Under the pieces are notes generated by a model, which did not search any database, was not told the DNA's origin, and was given only the letters and a program-made list of their open reading frames with translations. A DNA stretch of 64,000 nucleotides from Tenacibaculum sp. 1_MG-2023 (GTDB lineage: Bacteria; Bacteroidota; Bacteroidia; Flavobacteriales; Flavobacteriaceae), in assembly GCF_030547425.1 (NCBI RefSeq), contig NZ_JAUORH010000003.1, positions 124,001 to 188,000 on the forward strand, given 5' to 3'. A program made the translations under genes and the position numbers. Below are positions 1-9,028 of the stretch, one piece after another; the stretch's first letter is position 1, and each line of letters begins with the position of its first letter.

Positions 1-86
1 TTTGCACTCCTTTTTCATTTTATAGCTTGTAAGCTAGAGATATATGTCCTGACAAGTGTTTTAATGTAATGACTCTTTTTTAAGAG

Positions 87-1586
87 TTAAAAGCTAACAT
101 GTTGGTAAGCTCCAATATCAGGAGAAGTACTTCTGTCTACGCCTAAAATATCTTTAGAAATAGAAGAAGCTTTTGCGTTATTAATAGCGTCACTATTTTT
201 ACCAATGATAAACTCGTTTTTAGTAACATCTTTAAAGTCAGATTCACCGTTTAAAATGTTGTTTTGATAATGTGAAGTATCATCAAAATTCAATTCATTA
301 TTATCTGTAAATGAATTATTAAAATCATCAAATTTAATTAAGCAACTTTCAACCATATAGTTGAAAGTTGTTCCGTCAATTCTATCAAGGATAAACTCTA
401 CATTGTTATTTCCTTCAATAATGCAATTAATAAAGTTAGCATTAACTAAATCATTAATTTCTGTAACTTCTTGGTTGTTATCGTTAGAATAAGTAATGTG
501 GTTATTTATTAAAACTGTAGGTAATTGACGAATACTGCTATTCCAAAAATTAGCAAAAGTAGCATGGGTAAAGTTATATTTACCACCAAAAGTACAAGCT
601 AATGCAGATTGTCCTGCGCTACCTATTACTAAGTTTTCTCCTTCAATATGTGTGTTTCTACCTAAAACACCATAGTTTGAACTGTTATATATTTCAGTAT
701 TTTTTATTGTTAGCGTGGGAGAGGAGGTATCTTGTCCGTCAACAAGAAGTCCAACAGTTCCATTTTTAATTTGAGTATAATTTAGTTCGTTGTTAAAACT
801 ACCTTCACGTATCCAAATAGCCCCCCATTGTCCTGGAATTTCACTAAACTGATGCTCTAGTCGGTCACCTTCAAAAACAATTTTTTTATCTAAGGTTCCA
901 TTGGCTTTAAGGTTAGCGTCTTTATCTATAATTAATCCAGAATTGTTGTGAAAGTGAATTTTAACTCCTGCTTCAATTGTTAGTATTTTACTTGATGGTA
1001 CAGCAGCGTAACCGTAAATGACATAAGGTTTTTCATTAGTAAAGGTTAGTTCTTCATCAGTTAAAAAACGACCTTGAATCTCGGTTTCTTTGCCGTTAAT
1101 AATTAATGTTTCAATACCCGAACTGTTTTTAGAAGGAAAAATAAAATGCGCATCTTGTACCAAGGTAACCAAATCTACATCTTGTTGATTTTCTCCATTA
1201 TCGAACAATATTTTATCAGTGTATAAGGGATTGGTTACTGTATTAACGTTAATAGTGGTTTCTATAAAAATATAGATGCTGTCATTTGCTAAAATATCAA
1301 TGTTATTAAAGTTGTCACCAGCTAATCCATCTACATTCAATCGGTAATTTGAAGTATTTCCATTTTCCAATTTGATTTCTGGAATTGTAATAGTTTTACT
1401 ACTCTTATTGTATACTTTTAAGTTATAAGTAGCAGAACCTATGTTGCTGAAAATGGTGTCTAGAAATACGGTATCTTTTGAAAACTGTAACTTCCCATAA
1501 CTAGGTACTGTAGTGAAATCTTTTCTACAAGACATTACAATAATAGATAAAATAAGCGCTAGTATTATGGGAAGGGGATTTTTCAT
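87..1586 (-). CDS. Surface lipoprotein with beta-helix-like C-terminal region
   Basis: The 499-residue product starts with a lipoprotein signal peptide ending in VMSC, with Cys20 as the predicted lipidation site, so it should be anchored in the outer or inner membrane. After an N-terminal region of about 150 residues that looks like an immunoglobulin-type beta domain, the rest (about 180-480) is rich in Asn, Ile and Gly with short repeated strand-turn units, as in right-handed parallel beta-helix proteins. The C-terminus SPDIGAYQ is typical of such 'choice-of-anchor' beta-helix proteins. It lies 16 nt downstream of the glutaminyl cyclase gene and is probably in the same operon. No catalytic motif is recognised and the function is unknown. 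Confidence 0.8.
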   Translation of the reverse strand: MKNPLPIILALILSIIVMSCRKDFTTVPSYGKLQFSKDTVFLDTIFSNIGSATYNLKVYNKSSKTITIPEIKLENGNTSNYRLNVDGLAGDNFNNIDILANDSIYIFIETTINVNTVTNPLYTDKILFDNGENQQDVDLVTLVQDAHFIFPSKNSSGIETLIINGKETEIQGRFLTDEELTFTNEKPYVIYGYAAVPSSKILTIEAGVKIHFHNNSGLIIDKDANLKANGTLDKKIVFEGDRLEHQFSEIPGQWGAIWIREGSFNNELNYTQIKNGTVGLLVDGQDTSSPTLTIKNTEIYNSSNYGVLGRNTHIEGENLVIGSAGQSALACTFGGKYNFTHATFANFWNSSIRQLPTVLINNHITYSNDNNQEVTEINDLVNANFINCIIEGNNNVEFILDRIDGTTFNYMVESCLIKFDDFNNSFTDNNELNFDDTSHYQNNILNGESDFKDVTKNEFIIGKNSDAINNAKASSISKDILGVDRSTSPDIGAYQHVSF

Positions 1587-1602
1587 GATTTTAGGTAGTA
1601 GA

Positions 1603-2643
1603 TTATTGTTTGATTAATTCTATTTCAAATAATTTTCCCCAATGTTTTCCAGTTACGAACAAACGATTGTTTTCAGTATCATATGCAATACCATTTAGTA
1701 CATCGTCTTGAGGCTCTATAGTTTGATCTTTAGCAACAATATCTCTTAATCCATTTAAGTTAGCTACACCTTCAACAACACCAGTTTCTGGATTGATAAT
1801 AACTATTGAGTTTTGTTGCCATTTATTAGCATAAACTTTACCATCAATAAGTTCAATTTCATTCAAATTATCAACAGGGTATTTGTTTGTGTATACTTGG
1901 ACACTTCTTTTTTCTTGTTGATTATTTGCGTCTAAAAACCAAATTTTGTTGCTTCCATCCGTTTTAATAAGTTCAGAGCCGTTGTGTGTTAATCCCCAAC
2001 CTTGATTGCTATTGGTGTAATCAAAACTTCCAAGTTGCTTAAATGTTTCAAAATCGTATATGAAACCTTTACGAGCATGCCATGTTAACCAATAAATTTT
2101 ATTGTTAAAAATGGTCATTCCTTCACCAAAGTACTTTTCGTCCAAATCTACCTTTTGTAAAACTTTTCCAGTTTCTAATTCAACTTTTCGTAAAGTAGAT
2201 TCTCCATTACGTCCTGTGCTTTCGTATAAGTAACCATTTTTGTATTCTAACCCTTGGGTGTATGCTCCTTTATCGTGCGGATAAATATTTACAATTTTAT
2301 AAGAGTATACAGCAGGGGCTTCCTTTGCTAATATCTCAATAGAATTGTTTAGTTTTTTTGATTTGTTTGGATAAAAAGCCAACGCAGTAACAGCATGTTT
2401 TCCTACACCAAAATCAGCAGTATTTATAGTAATACTTGTTTCGTTAGTATTTACACGTTTGTTGTTTACGTAAAGTTGTACAGAATCGATCTGTTCACCT
2501 TTAAGTTGTTCAAACTTAATAGCAGCTTTTTTACCTAAAGTAGTTTTTTTGGTAGTATTTAATTTAAATTTGTAATTAGTTTCGCTACAAGATGTTACAA
2601 GTAAAGTAGTTAATCCTAAAGTTAAAAGTTTATAAAAACGCAT
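1603..2643 (-). CDS. Glutaminyl-peptide cyclotransferase, lipoprotein
   Basis: The 346-residue protein has a lipoprotein signal peptide (lipobox VTSC, Cys19), a short linker domain to about residue 110, and then a glutamine-cyclotransferase beta-propeller. The family signature is seen as YPHDKGAYTQGLEY near residues 120-135, followed by ESTGRNGES and GEGMTIFNNKIYWLTW. The enzyme converts N-terminal glutamine of peptides to pyroglutamate, here probably in the periplasm. It starts at a clear ATG and is the first gene of a two-gene operon with the downstream beta-helix lipoprotein. The family call is firm. The true substrates are unknown. Confidence 0.9.
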   Translation of the reverse strand: MRFYKLLTLGLTTLLVTSCSETNYKFKLNTTKKTTLGKKAAIKFEQLKGEQIDSVQLYVNNKRVNTNETSITINTADFGVGKHAVTALAFYPNKSKKLNNSIEILAKEAPAVYSYKIVNIYPHDKGAYTQGLEYKNGYLYESTGRNGESTLRKVELETGKVLQKVDLDEKYFGEGMTIFNNKIYWLTWHARKGFIYDFETFKQLGSFDYTNSNQGWGLTHNGSELIKTDGSNKIWFLDANNQQEKRSVQVYTNKYPVDNLNEIELIDGKVYANKWQQNSIVIINPETGVVEGVANLNGLRDIVAKDQTIEPQDDVLNGIAYDTENNRLFVTGKHWGKLFEIELIKQ

Positions 2644-2705
2644 ATATAAAATGTTATTTTCTATAGTTTATAAAGATGGTTGTACAAATTAAAGCAAATT
2701 ATTTG

Positions 2706-2735
2706 TTTGCAAATTAAAAAAAAGGGTTAAATTTG
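2706..2735 (+). promoter_or_regulatory. Promoter of rpmE2 (Bacteroidota type)
   Basis: TTTG at 2706-2709 is followed after 18 nt by TAAATTTG at 2728-2735. This fits the Bacteroidota consensus of TTTG at -33 and TAnnTTTG at -7. The implied transcription start near 2742 leaves a leader of about 100 nt before the L31 start codon. Confidence 0.65.
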
Positions 2736-2778
2736 CACCCTCAAATAGCCATTGCAGGTTTTTGATATATGAAACAAC

Positions 2779-2808
2779 TATAAAGCATTACCAACTTTAT
2801 AATTTTTT
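2779..2808 (+). promoter_or_regulatory. Attenuator-like hairpin in the L31 leader
   Basis: TATAAAG (2779-2785) can pair perfectly with CTTTATA (2795-2801) across a 9-nt loop, followed by six T residues (2803-2808). It lies inside the predicted 5' untranslated leader of rpmE2, 34 nt before the start codon. It may be a weak intrinsic terminator used for attenuation. The stem is short and A/T-rich, so this is tentative. Confidence 0.35.
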
Positions 2809-2841
2809 CAACAAAAATAAAAGATTTTAAATTTACAAGAG

Positions 2842-3093
2842 ATGAAAAAAGGTATACATCCAGAAAATTATAGAATGGTAGCGTTCAAAGACATGTCTAA
2901 CGGAGATGTTTTTTTAACACGTTCAACTGCTAATACAAAAGAAACTTTAGAAGTAGAAGGAGTTGAGTATCCATTAATTAAATTAGAAATTTCAAGAACT
3001 TCACATCCTTTCTACACTGGTAAGTCTAAGTTAGTAGATACTGCAGGGCGTATTGATAAGTTCAAAAACAAATACTCGAAATTCAAGAAGTAA
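2842..3093 (+). CDS. rpmE2: 50S ribosomal protein L31 type B
   Basis: The 83-residue protein matches type B L31 in length and in its pattern: [20 protein letters not shown] at the start and [20 protein letters not shown] near the end. It has no cysteines, so it is the zinc-independent form (C-minus). It is a component of the large ribosomal subunit, located at the inter-subunit bridge. It is monocistronic, with its own promoter and a terminator just downstream. Confidence 0.97.
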   Translation: MKKGIHPENYRMVAFKDMSNGDVFLTRSTANTKETLEVEGVEYPLIKLEISRTSHPFYTGKSKLVDTAGRIDKFKNKYSKFKK

Positions 3094-3118
3094 TTTTAAG
3101 TATTTTAAATATAAAAGA

Positions 3119-3148
3119 AAGCTCTGGCTATATGTCAGGGCTTTTTTT
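3119..3148 (+). terminator. Rho-independent terminator after rpmE2
   Basis: AAGCTCTG (3119-3126) pairs with CAGGGCTT (3136-3143), including one G-T wobble, and is followed by a run of T residues. Confidence 0.75.
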
Positions 3149-3185
3149 ATGCTAAAATTGTATTTTTGTCAGAAAAATAAAAGAA

Positions 3186-4718
3186 ATGAGAGATACTATC
3201 TTATCTGTTATTATTGTAATTAATATTTTATGTGGTGTGTTGGTTTATTTCATGCCAGATATGGGGAATTATATCTTATTAACTGTTGCTTCAGTAGTAA
3301 CTTTATTAGCAATATATGATGCTTTTATTCAAAAAGAGCACTCATTAATGCGTGCATTTCCTGTAATTGCACGCCTACGTTGGGTGTTTGAAGAAGAGCG
3401 AGAAAAAATTCAACAATATTTTATTGAAGATGATTTAAGCGGAAAGCCTATAAACCGTGAGAAAAGGAGTATAGTTTACCAACGATCAAAAAAAGAAATT
3501 GAAACAGTTCCTTTTGGTACACAACACAATGTATATGCAAAAGGATATGAATTTGTAAAACATTCACTATTTCCTAAAGATCATCATCATATTAGTGGGG
3601 AACGAGTACTCATAGGCTCAGATAAGTGTACACAAAAGTATAATTCCTCTATAATTAACATTTCTGCAATGTCGTTTGGTTCGTTGAGTAAAAATGCAAT
3701 TATGGCATTAAATCAAGGAGCAAAAATGGGAGAGTTTGCTCATAACACAGGCGAAGGAGGGGTTTCTCCTTACCATTTACAAGGTGGAGATTTAATTTTT
3801 CAAGTAGGAACAGGCTATTTTGGAGCAGGAAAAAGTGTAAATGGGAAACGAGTTTTTAATGCTGAGGTTTTTAAGAAGAATGCAGTAAGACCAGAGGTAA
3901 AAATGGTTGAAATAAAGCTTTCTCAAGGAGCTAAACCTGGTCATGGAGGGATTCTTCCAGCAAAAAAGAATACAAAAGAAATTGCTGAAATTCGTTCTGT
4001 AGAGCCTTTTACACGAGTAGATTCGCCACCAGGGCATGATGCTTTTTCTAATTTTGATGAAATGGTTGCATTTATTCAACAAGTAAGAGAGTTGTCAGGA
4101 GGGAAACCAATAGGAATTAAGTTTTGTGTTGGAGATAATGATGAAATTGAAGCAATGATCAAAGCATTTGCTGATGCAAATAATTATCCTGATTACATAG
4201 CTGTTGATGGAGGCGAAGGAGGAACAGGTTCAGCACCTTTGGAATTCTCAAATTACATCGGAACACCGTTATTAGAAGGGTTATCTTTTGTAAATAAAAA
4301 GCTAAAAAAATACGGGTTAAGAGACCAAATAAAAATCATTGCAAGTGGAAAAGCTATTGATGCTTTTGACGTGATTAAATACTTAGCGTTAGGCGCTGAT
4401 GCCATAGGAATGGCTCGTAGCTTTATGTTGAGTTTAGGATGTATTCAGGCGCGTGAATGTAATTTAGATACTTGTCCTGTAGGTGTAGCAACACAAGAAA
4501 AAGACCTGGTAAAGGCTTTGGTAGTTAAGTATAAGAATATGCGTGTAAAAAATTATCACAATAAAACAATTAGCGCAACTAAAGAAATGGTTGCAGCTAT
4601 GGGGAAAGAATCAATAGAAGATATTGAGCCAAAACATATTTTTAGAAGAAATAGAGCAGGCGAAATAACTTCGTTAGATGAAATTTACTATGCTAAAGAA
4701 AAGGTTTTGGTAAATTAA
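3186..4718 (+). CDS. FMN-binding glutamate synthase family protein
   Basis: The 510-residue protein begins with two hydrophobic segments (about 5-22 and 28-48), suggesting membrane anchoring, followed by the FMN/iron-sulfur domain of the glutamate synthase large subunit. Visible motifs are SAMSFGSLSKNA, NTGEGGVSPYH, GHGGILPAKK and VDGGEGGTGSAP. A cysteine set with spacing C-x5-C-x4-C (GCIQARECNLDTCPVG) is the [3Fe-4S] ligand pattern of that family. The glutaminase domain of true GltB is absent, so this is the stand-alone 'GltB2-like' type. It may be a glutamate synthase-related oxidoreductase, but the natural substrate is not established. The methyltransferase gene starts 15 nt downstream. 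Confidence 0.9.
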   Translation: MRDTILSVIIVINILCGVLVYFMPDMGNYILLTVASVVTLLAIYDAFIQKEHSLMRAFPVIARLRWVFEEEREKIQQYFIEDDLSGKPINREKRSIVYQRSKKEIETVPFGTQHNVYAKGYEFVKHSLFPKDHHHISGERVLIGSDKCTQKYNSSIINISAMSFGSLSKNAIMALNQGAKMGEFAHNTGEGGVSPYHLQGGDLIFQVGTGYFGAGKSVNGKRVFNAEVFKKNAVRPEVKMVEIKLSQGAKPGHGGILPAKKNTKEIAEIRSVEPFTRVDSPPGHDAFSNFDEMVAFIQQVRELSGGKPIGIKFCVGDNDEIEAMIKAFADANNYPDYIAVDGGEGGTGSAPLEFSNYIGTPLLEGLSFVNKKLKKYGLRDQIKIIASGKAIDAFDVIKYLALGADAIGMARSFMLSLGCIQARECNLDTCPVGVATQEKDLVKALVVKYKNMRVKNYHNKTISATKEMVAAMGKESIEDIEPKHIFRRNRAGEITSLDEIYYAKEKVLVN

Positions 4719-4733
4719 ATGTAGAGTACTAAT

Positions 4734-5831
4734 TTGGATACTAAAGTAAAAATTAACTCAAAAACATATCAATTACAGCGTTACCCTAAGACTTTTGATA
4801 AAAGTTTACGAGCTTGGAGTAACGCTGAACTCTTAGCGTTAGATTATATAGCTGAAAAAGAGATAGATCACTTACATCTTTTTAATGACCGTTTTGGAAT
4901 GTGGAATTGTGCTTTACAGCATAAAGAGATTACTGCTATTTGGACGTATGCTAGTCAGCAAAAAGCAATTCGTCAAAACTTAAAGTTGAATAATTTTTCT
5001 ACGGAAATTGATTTTAAAACTCCGCTTGATGATTTGCAGAATGTAGAAGTAGCTTTGATTAAAATTCCAAAGGCATTAGAATTATTTGAATTGTTTTTAC
5101 AACAAATTCATACAGCTTCTAATAAAAAAACAGAAGTTGTTTGCGGATTTATGACTAAGTATTTTTCTCCTTCTTTTATAAGGGTCGCAGAACAATATTT
5201 TGAAGAAGTTACTCAGTCAAAAGCATGGAAAAAAGCAAGGTTACTTATTTTAAAAATACCTAAAAAGGAATTTCAAAATAAAAACCTAATTAATACTATT
5301 CAATGGGAAGATAAAGCTTTACGGCAATATTATGGTGTGTTTTCTTCTGGAAGTCTAGATATAGGAACACAATTTTTTTTAGAAACTTTAGAAGTTAAAA
5401 CAGAGGAGTTAAAAGTATTAGATCTAGCTTCTGGTAATGGAGTTATAGCTTATGAAGTTACCAAGCAAAATCCACTAGCGGAAGTAACTTTGTTAGATGA
5501 TTTTAATTTAGCTATTGAGTCATCTAAAATTAACTTAGAAGGGAAAAAAGCAGAATTTTTATGCGATGATACTCTAGAGGAGTTAAAAGAAAATTCTTTT
5601 GACTTAGTAGTATCGAATCCTCCTTTTCATTTCGAGTATGAGAATAATATTGAGATAGCACTTAATCTTTTTAAAGGAGTAGAAAATTGTTTGAAAAACA
5701 ACGGAAGGTTTTTGTTAGTTGCTAATTCCCATTTAAATTATAGTACGCACCTAACAAAGCTTTTTACTTCGGTAAGTGTGTTACAACAAAATAAAAAGTT
5801 TCAAATAATAGAATGTATAAAAAAACGCTAA
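4734..5831 (+). CDS. RlmG-like class I methyltransferase
   Basis: The 365-residue protein resembles RlmG/RsmC-type N2-guanine rRNA methylases, which have a degenerate N-terminal methylase-like domain and an active C-terminal one. The SAM-binding motif I is VLDLASGNGVIAYEV (about residue 225) and the catalytic motif IV is VVSNPPFHFEYEN (about 295), the NPPF type used for exocyclic amino groups of guanine. RlmG methylates G1835 of 23S rRNA in E. coli. The same target is an inference here. The start is a TTG 15 nt after the preceding stop. No ATG lies closer to the conserved start region. The stop codon lies inside the terminator stem. Confidence 0.8.
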   Translation: MDTKVKINSKTYQLQRYPKTFDKSLRAWSNAELLALDYIAEKEIDHLHLFNDRFGMWNCALQHKEITAIWTYASQQKAIRQNLKLNNFSTEIDFKTPLDDLQNVEVALIKIPKALELFELFLQQIHTASNKKTEVVCGFMTKYFSPSFIRVAEQYFEEVTQSKAWKKARLLILKIPKKEFQNKNLINTIQWEDKALRQYYGVFSSGSLDIGTQFFLETLEVKTEELKVLDLASGNGVIAYEVTKQNPLAEVTLLDDFNLAIESSKINLEGKKAEFLCDDTLEELKENSFDLVVSNPPFHFEYENNIEIALNLFKGVENCLKNNGRFLLVANSHLNYSTHLTKLFTSVSVLQQNKKFQIIECIKKR

Positions 5832-5852
5832 GAATTTTCTTAGCGTTTTTTG
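5820..5852. terminator. Bidirectional terminator between convergent genes
   Basis: A 14-bp perfect stem (5820-5833 with 5838-5851) around a 4-nt loop has A-runs on one side and T-runs on the other, so it can serve both the methylase gene and the convergent outer-membrane gene. The methylase stop codon is inside the stem. Confidence 0.9.
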
Positions 5853-5873
5853 TTTGATTTGTAAACTTTAATA

Positions 5874-6497
5874 CTACCAATAATATGATAAACCGAACAT
5901 TAAATCAGTTGAGTTTATATTAAACTGAAATGAATCAGATTCTCTGTCAGGAAAACTACTTTCATCTTGGTCTGTTTTAGAATAACCTAAGCTACCTATA
6001 TTAGCCTCTAAGGCGATGTTTTTGTTTAAAAAATAAGTAAGTCCAGGTCTTATCCCTACAAAATATTGGTTAGTGCTTCTTTCGTGTGGGGTGGGATTAA
6101 TATTGTTTGAATAGTCAGAATAACTATAGCTAAACTCTCCTTGTAACGAAATAGTTAATTTCTTTCCAAGTGGAAAGTGTTTTTTGATGTAAGGAAAGAT
6201 TTTATAGGAGTTACCTTTTCCAATTTCACTCCCTGATTCACTTTTTGAATATCCATATCCTACACCTAAACCTATAATTAAGTTGTCGTTAATAGTATAT
6301 CCCACCTTAGGAGAGAAGTTAAAATTAAAATATTTAGAAGTTTCAGGAGAACCTTCAAATTCATTACTATTGTGTCCTATGGAAAAATTGGCACTAGTAT
6401 ACCATGTACCTTTTTCAATAGTTAATTTTTCTTTTTTTTCTTGCCCATAAGCAAATGACAATGCAAGTAGCATTGTACTTAATAATAATTTCTTCAT
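5874..6497 (-). CDS. Outer-membrane beta-barrel protein
   Basis: About 207 residues. An ATG at 6497 gives a standard signal peptide (MKKLLLSTMLLALSFAYG, cleavage before Q), so I prefer it to the upstream in-frame start at 6524. The mature part shows alternating hydrophobic strands with Tyr/Phe at strand ends and Gly-rich turns, and ends in an aromatic residue (LSYYW), a usual signal for beta-barrel insertion. It fits the OmpA-like/OMP_b-brl porin family of Bacteroidota. Function is unknown. It is monocistronic. Confidence 0.8.
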   Translation of the reverse strand: MKKLLLSTMLLALSFAYGQEKKEKLTIEKGTWYTSANFSIGHNSNEFEGSPETSKYFNFNFSPKVGYTINDNLIIGLGVGYGYSKSESGSEIGKGNSYKIFPYIKKHFPLGKKLTISLQGEFSYSYSDYSNNINPTPHERSTNQYFVGIRPGLTYFLNKNIALEANIGSLGYSKTDQDESSFPDRESDSFQFNINSTDLMFGLSYYW

Positions 6498-6551
6498 AAT
6501 TAAATTTTCTTTTATAGCAATCAAAAGTACTTGTCTTAGATTAATATAAGG

Positions 6552-7721
6552 TTAGCTTAATGAAAAATCATAGGAGAATTCCTCTTCAATAATTTGTTCT
6601 GTACAATTTTTTAAATCGTTTACAAATTCGTCAATTTGAGTTTTCGTTACGTTAGGCATACAAATCACATGAGAAATATTTCCTTCAGTAGCTAATTGCC
6701 ATTTATCTTTAATACTTTGGGGAGTTTTGGGTAATACCACAGTAATTGCATTAGGGTTTCTCCAAGCATTGACTCCGATTTTTTGTAATTGGGCTTCGCA
6801 ATATTCAGCTACAGCTAAGCTATGTTGGTAACGTTGTTGTAAACCTTCAACACCAAGCTGTTTTAAGGCGTACCATAAGAATAAAGGAGAGTGCCCGTTA
6901 CGAGAACCTGTAATAGTGGTATCAAAAGAACCGATGTATGAAATTCCTTTAGCAATTCTATCTCTATTAGATCTTTTAGCCATTAATACTCCGGTAGGTA
7001 TTGGTGAACCAATAAATTTATGTCCACTAATAGAAATACTGTCAGCACCATCCATAAAATCAAAAGGAAGACGAGGTTGCATAAACGGACCAAATGAGCC
7101 TGCCAAAGCAGCATCACAATGAATATAATGATCTTGAATAGCTAAATTGTGTAATATCCCTTTTATTTTACCTATGTTGTCTTTAGCTTCTTTCATAGTC
7201 GTACCAAAAGTAGCTAATACAATTACAGGCTTATGACGGTTCATACGAACAGTATTTTCAAAATCCTCATAATCCATCTCACCATTTTCTTGCGATTTAA
7301 TTACAATACTAGGAATGTTTAACAAATGAATGTTTTTGCGAACACTGTAATGAGTAGATTCTGAATAATATACCATAGCCTTCGGAAACAATTCACGAGC
7401 GATGTATAAGCCATATAAATTACTTTCTGAACCACCATTGGTAACGTATCCCCAAAAATCTTTAGGGTTAGCTCTAAATAGCTTTGCGAAAAAAGCTATA
7501 ACCTCACGTTCCATTTCATGGGTACGTACACGATAAGTACCTTGTTCGAAAGGATCACCAAGGTTGTTAATTGGATATTGAAAAAACTTATTTAATTCTG
7601 AATAATCAAAGTCTTTTGATACAGGATACCCTAAAAAAGTATCGCGAGCAGAAGCTAATTCTTCTTGTAATTTATTTAGTTTTTGCTGATTTTCTAATGA
7701 TAATTTTCCCTCGTTAACCAT
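6552..7721 (-). CDS. hdc: PLP-dependent histidine decarboxylase-like enzyme
   Basis: A group II pyridoxal-phosphate decarboxylase of 389 residues from the ATG at 7721. The PLP lysine is in SISGHKFIGSPIPTG (Lys235), with YVTNGGSESNLYG, ESTHYSVRKN and HCDAALAGSFGPF as other cofactor-site motifs. The order and wording of these blocks match PLP-type histidine decarboxylases (histidine to histamine and CO2) much better than glutamate decarboxylases. A TTG further upstream (7739) is open, but a -7 promoter element at 7741-7748 would place transcription start at or after it, so the ATG is preferred. Cytosolic. It stands alone, with no antiporter or siderophore genes beside it, so its role is unclear. 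Confidence 0.82.
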   Translation of the reverse strand: MVNEGKLSLENQQKLNKLQEELASARDTFLGYPVSKDFDYSELNKFFQYPINNLGDPFEQGTYRVRTHEMEREVIAFFAKLFRANPKDFWGYVTNGGSESNLYGLYIARELFPKAMVYYSESTHYSVRKNIHLLNIPSIVIKSQENGEMDYEDFENTVRMNRHKPVIVLATFGTTMKEAKDNIGKIKGILHNLAIQDHYIHCDAALAGSFGPFMQPRLPFDFMDGADSISISGHKFIGSPIPTGVLMAKRSNRDRIAKGISYIGSFDTTITGSRNGHSPLFLWYALKQLGVEGLQQRYQHSLAVAEYCEAQLQKIGVNAWRNPNAITVVLPKTPQSIKDKWQLATEGNISHVICMPNVTKTQIDEFVNDLKNCTEQIIEEEFSYDFSLS

Positions 7722-7740
7722 AGTATTAAATTTAAGCAAG

Positions 7741-7748
7741 CAAAAGTA
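7741..7748 (-). promoter_or_regulatory. -7 element of the histidine decarboxylase gene
   Basis: On the minus strand this reads TACTTTTG, matching TAnnTTTG. It is 20 nt ahead of the ATG at 7721. No good TTTG is seen at the -33 distance. Confidence 0.45.
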
Positions 7749-7899
7749 AATGAAGTAATATTATTTATCAGGTATAGGTTTAGTATTTAGATTATTTTTC
7801 TAATTTAATTGTTGTAGTAGATAAATAATCTATTAACGGTTTTTTACAGGAAGAAAAGAAGATATATTTTAGGAACGATATATAGATTAGAATTAATAA

Positions 7900-7927
7900 A
7901 AAAGCTCATCTAATTAGATGAGCTTTT
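7900..7927 (-). terminator. Terminator of the M28 peptidase gene
   Basis: A 12-bp perfect stem (7900-7911 with 7916-7927) around AATT is followed on the minus strand by T residues. It lies 31 nt past the peptidase stop codon. Confidence 0.85.
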
Positions 7928-7957
7928 AAACTTTATAATTTAAACTTGGTTAAGACC

Positions 7958-8998
7958 TTATTCTGCGGCTTTATCAACCACAACACGATTTTCACGATTC
8001 GCAACTTCCCAAGCAGTATGGAAAACCAAACGAGCTCTATTCTCTAACATTTCGTAATTGATTTTGTCAGGAGTATCAGTTGGTCTGTGATAGTCGGCAT
8101 GTGTTCCATTAAAATAAAAAATAATTGGAATGTTGTGCTTAGCAAAATTATAATGGTCAGAACGATAATAAAAACGATTTGGGTCGTTATCATCGTTGTA
8201 TTTATAATCTAAATCGATGTTTGTATACTTTTTGTTCATCGCTTCAGAGATATCGTGTAATTCAGTACTTAACTTATCAGAACCAATTAAGTATACGTAA
8301 TTTGGATTTCCTTTATGGCGGTCATCAACTCTACCAATCATATCAATATTTAAATCAGCAACAGTATTTGCTAATGGGAAAATAGGGTTTTCTGTGTAAT
8401 ATTTAGACCCTAATAAACCTTTTTCTTCACCAGTAACATGTAAGAATAAAATAGAACGCTTAGGGCCTTTGCCAGCATCAGCAGCTTGTTTAAAAGCTTC
8501 AGCAATTTCTAAAATGGCTACAGTTCCTGATCCGTCATCATCTGCACCGTTATAAATTTCTCCATTTTTAACTCCTTCGTGATCTAAGTGAGCAGAAATA
8601 ACCACTATTTCATCTGGTTTTTCCGTTCCTTTGATAAAAGCAACAACGTTTTCAGAATCTTTTAAAGTCATTCCTCTACGATTGTTACTTAAGTACTCAG
8701 AGGGTACTTCTTGAAAGTAATCATCACCACCTAAAGGAGAAGCAATTCCTTGACTAACATAAAAGTCTTTTAAATACTTTACTGCTTTTTTTTGTCCAGG
8801 CTCACCCGTATTTCTTCCTTCAAATTCATCTGAAGCATAGATGAATAGGTGTTTGCCTAAATCTTTTGCAGTAATGGTTTTTGCATATTTTGCAGCTTGG
8901 TCTGTGGTTACGTCATTATCTGTATTTGCAGTTTCTTTGCTAGAACCACATGCTACCAGTGCAATTGCACTAGCCATATAAAGTAATTTCTTCATCAA
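7958..8998 (-). CDS. M28-family zinc aminopeptidase, lipoprotein
   Basis: The 346-residue protein has a lipoprotein signal (LVACGS, Cys17). It carries the M28 di-zinc aminopeptidase signature: ISAHLDHEG (metal His and Asp), NGADDDGSGTVAILEIAEAF (bridging Asp), VTGEEKGLLGSKYY (catalytic Glu pair), NIDMIGR and, near the C-terminus, THADYHRPTDTPDKI (metal His). It should remove N-terminal amino acids from peptides at the cell envelope. It has its own promoter with a perfect spacing and a strong terminator, so it is a single-gene unit. Confidence 0.92.
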   Translation of the reverse strand: MMKKLLYMASAIALVACGSSKETANTDNDVTTDQAAKYAKTITAKDLGKHLFIYASDEFEGRNTGEPGQKKAVKYLKDFYVSQGIASPLGGDDYFQEVPSEYLSNNRRGMTLKDSENVVAFIKGTEKPDEIVVISAHLDHEGVKNGEIYNGADDDGSGTVAILEIAEAFKQAADAGKGPKRSILFLHVTGEEKGLLGSKYYTENPIFPLANTVADLNIDMIGRVDDRHKGNPNYVYLIGSDKLSTELHDISEAMNKKYTNIDLDYKYNDDNDPNRFYYRSDHYNFAKHNIPIIFYFNGTHADYHRPTDTPDKINYEMLENRARLVFHTAWEVANRENRVVVDKAAE

Positions 8999-9028
8999 TA
9001 ATTAAGGTTTGTTTAGTTTGATTAGCTT

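Noticed and set aside
3792..4082. Open frame antisense to the glutamate-synthase-like gene
   Set aside because: It lies completely inside a conserved gene and shows no family similarity or start signals.
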